This document shows, piece after piece, positions 60,038 to 60,078 of a stretch of 60,078 nucleotides of DNA. The stretch is from Nocardia vaccinii NBRC 15922 (GTDB taxonomy: Bacteria > Actinomycetota > Actinomycetes > Mycobacteriales > Mycobacteriaceae), in NCBI RefSeq assembly GCF_001613305.1, contig NZ_BDCC01000077.1:1-60078 (forward strand), written 5' to 3'. Under the pieces are notes generated by a model. That model was not told where the DNA came from. It was given only the letters and a program-made list of their open reading frames with translations, and did no database searches. Positions within the stretch are counted from its first letter, which is position 1. Each line of letters opens with the position of its first letter. The position numbers and the translations under genes are program-made.

Positions 60038-60078
60038 TGAACCGGCAGTCCATACGCAAGGTCCAAGGAGGAGTTAGT

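Overview
The window is high-GC DNA with tightly packed catabolic genes, many ATGA/GTGA start-stop overlaps and GTG/TTG starts. The content suggests a mycolic-acid actinomycete of the Rhodococcus/Nocardia/Gordonia/Mycolicibacterium group. The clues are a DUF3068 protein, an Ltp2-like thiolase beside a DUF35 protein, a Tat-exported cholesterol-oxidase homologue, family III CoA-transferases and paired acyl-CoA dehydrogenases. The genus cannot be fixed from the sequence alone. I saw no rRNA, tRNA or CRISPR array.

Region A (1-18.7 kb, all +): a partial DoxX-like gene, an amidohydrolase and a cytochrome P450. A CoA-transferase/DUF35/thiolase set follows. Next is an operon led by a small protein of unknown function: CoA-transferase pair, crotonase, acyl-CoA dehydrogenase, second CoA-transferase pair and an LLM-type oxidoreductase. 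Each CoA-transferase pair has one subunit with the catalytic Asp and one without. After a patch of broken gene pieces (15.0-15.7 kb) come an SCP2 protein, a zinc alcohol dehydrogenase and an aldehyde dehydrogenase. The set fits oxidation of a hydrophobic, probably cyclic substrate to an acid, CoA transfer, beta-oxidation and retro-aldol cleavage. An operator-like element with a TAGACAT half-site recurs in front of three transcription units.

Region B (19-29.6 kb): a DUF3068 membrane protein; a TetR regulator divergent from a secreted beta-propeller and the cholesterol-oxidase homologue; a zinc-ribbon membrane protein; and a crotonase preceded by a decayed copy of itself and followed by a two-gene acyl-CoA dehydrogenase. 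A large NB-ARC/LuxR regulator (29.7-32.1 kb) follows.

Region C (32.4-49.8 kb, all +): a long array of seventeen genes. Ring attack and cleavage: Rieske dioxygenase alpha/beta, SDR, LigB-fold protein, C-C hydrolase and ACMSD-like amidohydrolase. Side-chain oxidation: GMC oxidase, aldehyde dehydrogenase, acyl-CoA ligase, paired acyl-CoA dehydrogenases, enoyl-CoA hydratase, SDR and thiolase. An Ohr peroxidase and an MBL-fold hydrolase are also present. It ends at two facing hairpins against a convergent IclR regulator. The likely substrate is an aryl compound with an alkyl or alcohol side chain.

Region D (49.8-60 kb, mostly -): IclR regulator, an acyl-CoA ligase fused to a hotdog thioesterase, a zinc alcohol dehydrogenase, a MaoC-like protein, decayed IS630 and IS3 transposases, a SnoaL-like protein and another acyl-CoA ligase with a perfect inverted repeat upstream.
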